From positions 1 through 24,167 of IMG/VR virus record IMGVR_UViG_3300023440_000027: 24,167 nucleotides of DNA; one strand, 5' to 3'. A model generated the notes under the pieces. It was not told the origin of the DNA, searched no databases, and worked only from the letters and a program-made list of their open reading frames with translations. This document shows positions 22,678 through 24,167 of this stretch, piece after piece. Position numbers and translations under genes: made by a program. The number at the start of each line of letters is the position of its first letter. The stretch's first letter is position 1. The stretch comes from a virus.

Positions 22678-23280
22678 TTATACTAACAATGCTGTACCGA
22701 CTTGCGGTGTTGAAAAGGTAACTGTTACTTGAAAGTTACTATCATGTACAATGCTTTGCGGAATTGTTTCTACTTGCCCGATGAATATACGTACAACCGG
22801 CATATAACCTAAACCATGCGGTATAACCCAGGTTGACGATACTATTGTTTGCAAGTGTTCGTATGAATAATTCGGTTTTGTATTACCTTCTAACGACGGT
22901 TGTAATACTACTGCTCGTCCTACAGTAGCATTTGCGGTTGTTATAACTACTTGATTGTTAGATATAACTGTCACATCGTTTGGTATGAATAATTTTTGAT
23001 CTGGTCCATAACACTGTACCACCGGTGTTGCCGAATTTAAATTATGATCAATTGTCCATGTTGCACTATTGCTTGTCTGGTAATGTATGTGTGTACTAAT
23101 CTGCTGTGTCATCGGTATCCATGCTGGTACACCAGCAACTACTTCTGCACAAATATACATAATTTTGTTTTTAAATACAAATCTTCCTGGTACTGCTACT
23201 GCTGGAAAATTTGCCTCTACACCGATTACAACCTGCTGTAATTCATTATCAAGCATATTAATATGACCATATGACTTCAT
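22678..23280 (-). CDS. Fibre-like protein with two tandem adhesin-type beta domains
   Basis: The 200-residue protein has an N-terminal strand region (about 15-60) and then two copies of the module found in the neighbouring small gene. Copy 1 (about 66-126) has WTIDHNLN, FIPNDVTV and VGRAVVL. Copy 2 (about 141-200) has WVIPHGLG, TIPQSIV and VGTALLV. This is an internal duplication. Such domains are frequent in tail fibres and other surface-binding phage proteins. It heads the fibre operon: a late-promoter-like box ends 24 nt upstream, AGGAG lies 10 nt before the ATG, and a terminator precedes the promoter. It could form a baseplate-to-fibre connector or a small fibre. Confidence 0.8.
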   Translation of the reverse strand: MKSYGHINMLDNELQQVVIGVEANFPAVAVPGRFVFKNKIMYICAEVVAGVPAWIPMTQQISTHIHYQTSNSATWTIDHNLNSATPVVQCYGPDQKLFIPNDVTVISNNQVVITTANATVGRAVVLQPSLEGNTKPNYSYEHLQTIVSSTWVIPHGLGYMPVVRIFIGQVETIPQSIVHDSNFQVTVTFSTPQVGTALLV

Positions 23281-23304
23281 TATCTATCTTCTCCTAATTA
23301 ATAG

Positions 23305-23312
23305 TATTTATG
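23305..23312 (-). promoter_or_regulatory. Late-promoter-like box CATAAATA for the fibre operon
   Basis: CATAAATA on the minus strand, 24 nt before the ATG at 23280, just downstream of the terminator of the outer gene. It would drive the four fibre genes to the terminator at 18189-18212. Confidence 0.75.
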
Positions 23313-23340
23313 TAAGTTTATCATTAATACAGGCAAAATA

Positions 23341-23366
23341 AAAGGGGATAGTTTCCTATCCCCTTT
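23341..23366 (-). terminator. Hairpin terminator after the outermost fibre-type gene
   Basis: A perfect 11-bp stem AAAGGGGATAG/CTATCCCCTTT with a 4-nt loop. On the minus strand it is followed by a T-rich tract (TTTTATTTT). It lies 31 nt past the stop at 23397 and separates this gene from the fibre operon promoter. Confidence 0.88.
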
Positions 23367-23396
23367 CATTATCGTTGCGTACCTATCAATTTATAA

Positions 23397-24167
23397 TTAA
23401 ATCGGTGTGTATGGTGCAAGACCCATTACAACTACTTTAATTGCCAATGCAGTATTCAACGTAACTGTTAAGCCAGATGTTGAATTAAATGTTACACTGT
23501 TTGGAATGATTTGTTCATTTGTAACAGAATCAATAACAGTAACGTTATTGTACTGTGTACCAATGTTATGTGTAACAGTATGAGTTGTTGCACTTACACC
23601 ATCGTACAAGAAGTAGCCGTTTGCAACACGACTTGCAACTGCTGTTTGAACTGATGCAATTGTTGAATCAAGTATGTTTTCAGCATTCTTAACTGATGTA
23701 GCTGCTGCTATGTATGTTGTTGTGCCGTCTGCAACAAATGTACCTGTTGCTGATAAGCCAACTGCTGCTTCAATTGCGTCAACTTCACTTAGTAATGCTG
23801 TTGCGTTCAATTCTAATGTATCTGTACGGCCATCTATCTCATCAATTGCTGTTTGTACATCAGATGCAAACAAACCCGATGTAAAGTTATCATATGTAAC
23901 ATCTATTGCAGGATGGATATGATTACCTGGAGCTGCTGTAGTTGAAGTAATACCTAAGTCAACACCAATTGCATTAGCTGTAACAGTAACAGTACCCACT
24001 GTACCTGCTGTACCAGTTGCAGAAGCAACTGCTAATGATGCGCCGCCGCCGCCAATTAAACCATTACCGGCCACTGTTGCTGATAATTCAGTAGCAGTAA
24101 TACCGTTTGCTTTAAGGAATAAACCCGAAGTAGCATTTTGGTCAAACTGTGTTAGATTAGTTTTTAA
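23397..24167 (-). CDS. Virion/fibre structural protein, N-terminus beyond the window
   Basis: The frame is open to the right edge (257 residues visible), so the true start lies outside; the GTG at 24074 is an internal codon. The sequence begins LKTNLTQFDQNATSGLFLKA, continues through Gly/Ala/Thr-rich repeats, then a helical coiled-coil-like section (VQTAIDEIDGRTDTLELNAT and following; about residues 85-170 of the visible part), and ends with the HTVTHNIG...IIPNSV adhesin-type beta module also found in the two following genes. This fits a trimeric virion or fibre protein. A terminator hairpin lies just after the stop. I cannot assign a T4 counterpart from the visible part. Confidence 0.8.
   Translation of the reverse strand, partial: LKTNLTQFDQNATSGLFLKANGITATELSATVAGNGLIGGGGASLAVASATGTAGTVGTVTVTANAIGVDLGITSTTAAPGNHIHPAIDVTYDNFTSGLFASDVQTAIDEIDGRTDTLELNATALLSEVDAIEAAVGLSATGTFVADGTTTYIAAATSVKNAENILDSTIASVQTAVASRVANGYFLYDGVSATTHTVTHNIGTQYNNVTVIDSVTNEQIIPNSVTFNSTSGLTVTLNTALAIKVVVMGLAPYTPI

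Overview
The window is part of the late (virion) region of a T4-like, contractile-tailed phage genome. The DNA is AT-rich and densely packed. It carries recognisable homologues of T4 gp18 (sheath), gp19 (tube), gp4 (head completion), gp13, gp14 and gp15 (neck and tail completion), gp16 (small terminase) and gp1 (dNMP kinase). The gene mix resembles marine T4-like phages of cyanobacteria, SAR11 or other AT-rich hosts. This comes from memory of those families; the host cannot be read from the sequence. No bacterial housekeeping gene, tRNA or CRISPR array was seen.

Layout, left to right. (1) 1-5425, minus strand, read right to left: tube gp19, a second tube-fold protein, a small conserved protein, gp4, gp16, two unknown proteins (one very acidic with a zinc motif), and a secreted staphylococcal-nuclease-like gene cut by the left edge. 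(2) 5567-7129, plus strand: a free-standing homing endonuclease lodged between sheath and tube genes. (3) 7158-10370, minus: a sheath protein much longer than T4's. (4) 10521-10862, plus: a small zinc/HNH-derived protein. (5) 10837-15142, minus: a glycosyltransferase-like protein, a conserved unknown, gp13, a DEDD exonuclease and a dNMP kinase. (6) 15185-18202, plus: gp14, gp15 and a Nudix hydrolase. (7) 18240-24167, minus: five tail-fibre or adhesin-type genes, the outermost cut by the right edge.

Regulation can be read directly. Ten intergenic copies of the T4-late-promoter-like 8-mer NATAAATA precede genes on both strands. In six cases a leader with a purine-rich ribosome-binding site follows. 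In four cases (gp16, the 368-residue protein, the HNH-like protein and gp14) the box ends only 5-6 nt before the ATG with no Shine-Dalgarno site, which suggests leaderless late mRNAs. Three clear hairpin terminators are present; two of them enclose the stop codon of the plus-strand gene in the loop. A long inverted repeat covers the ribosome-binding site of the exonuclease gene. Several gene pairs share TAATG or ATGA junctions.

The least explained items are the leaderless late genes, the exonuclease leader hairpin, the G/W-rich module repeated in neck, sheath, sheath-cap and fibre proteins, the homing endonuclease cassette, and the unknown 489-, 371- and 368-residue proteins.
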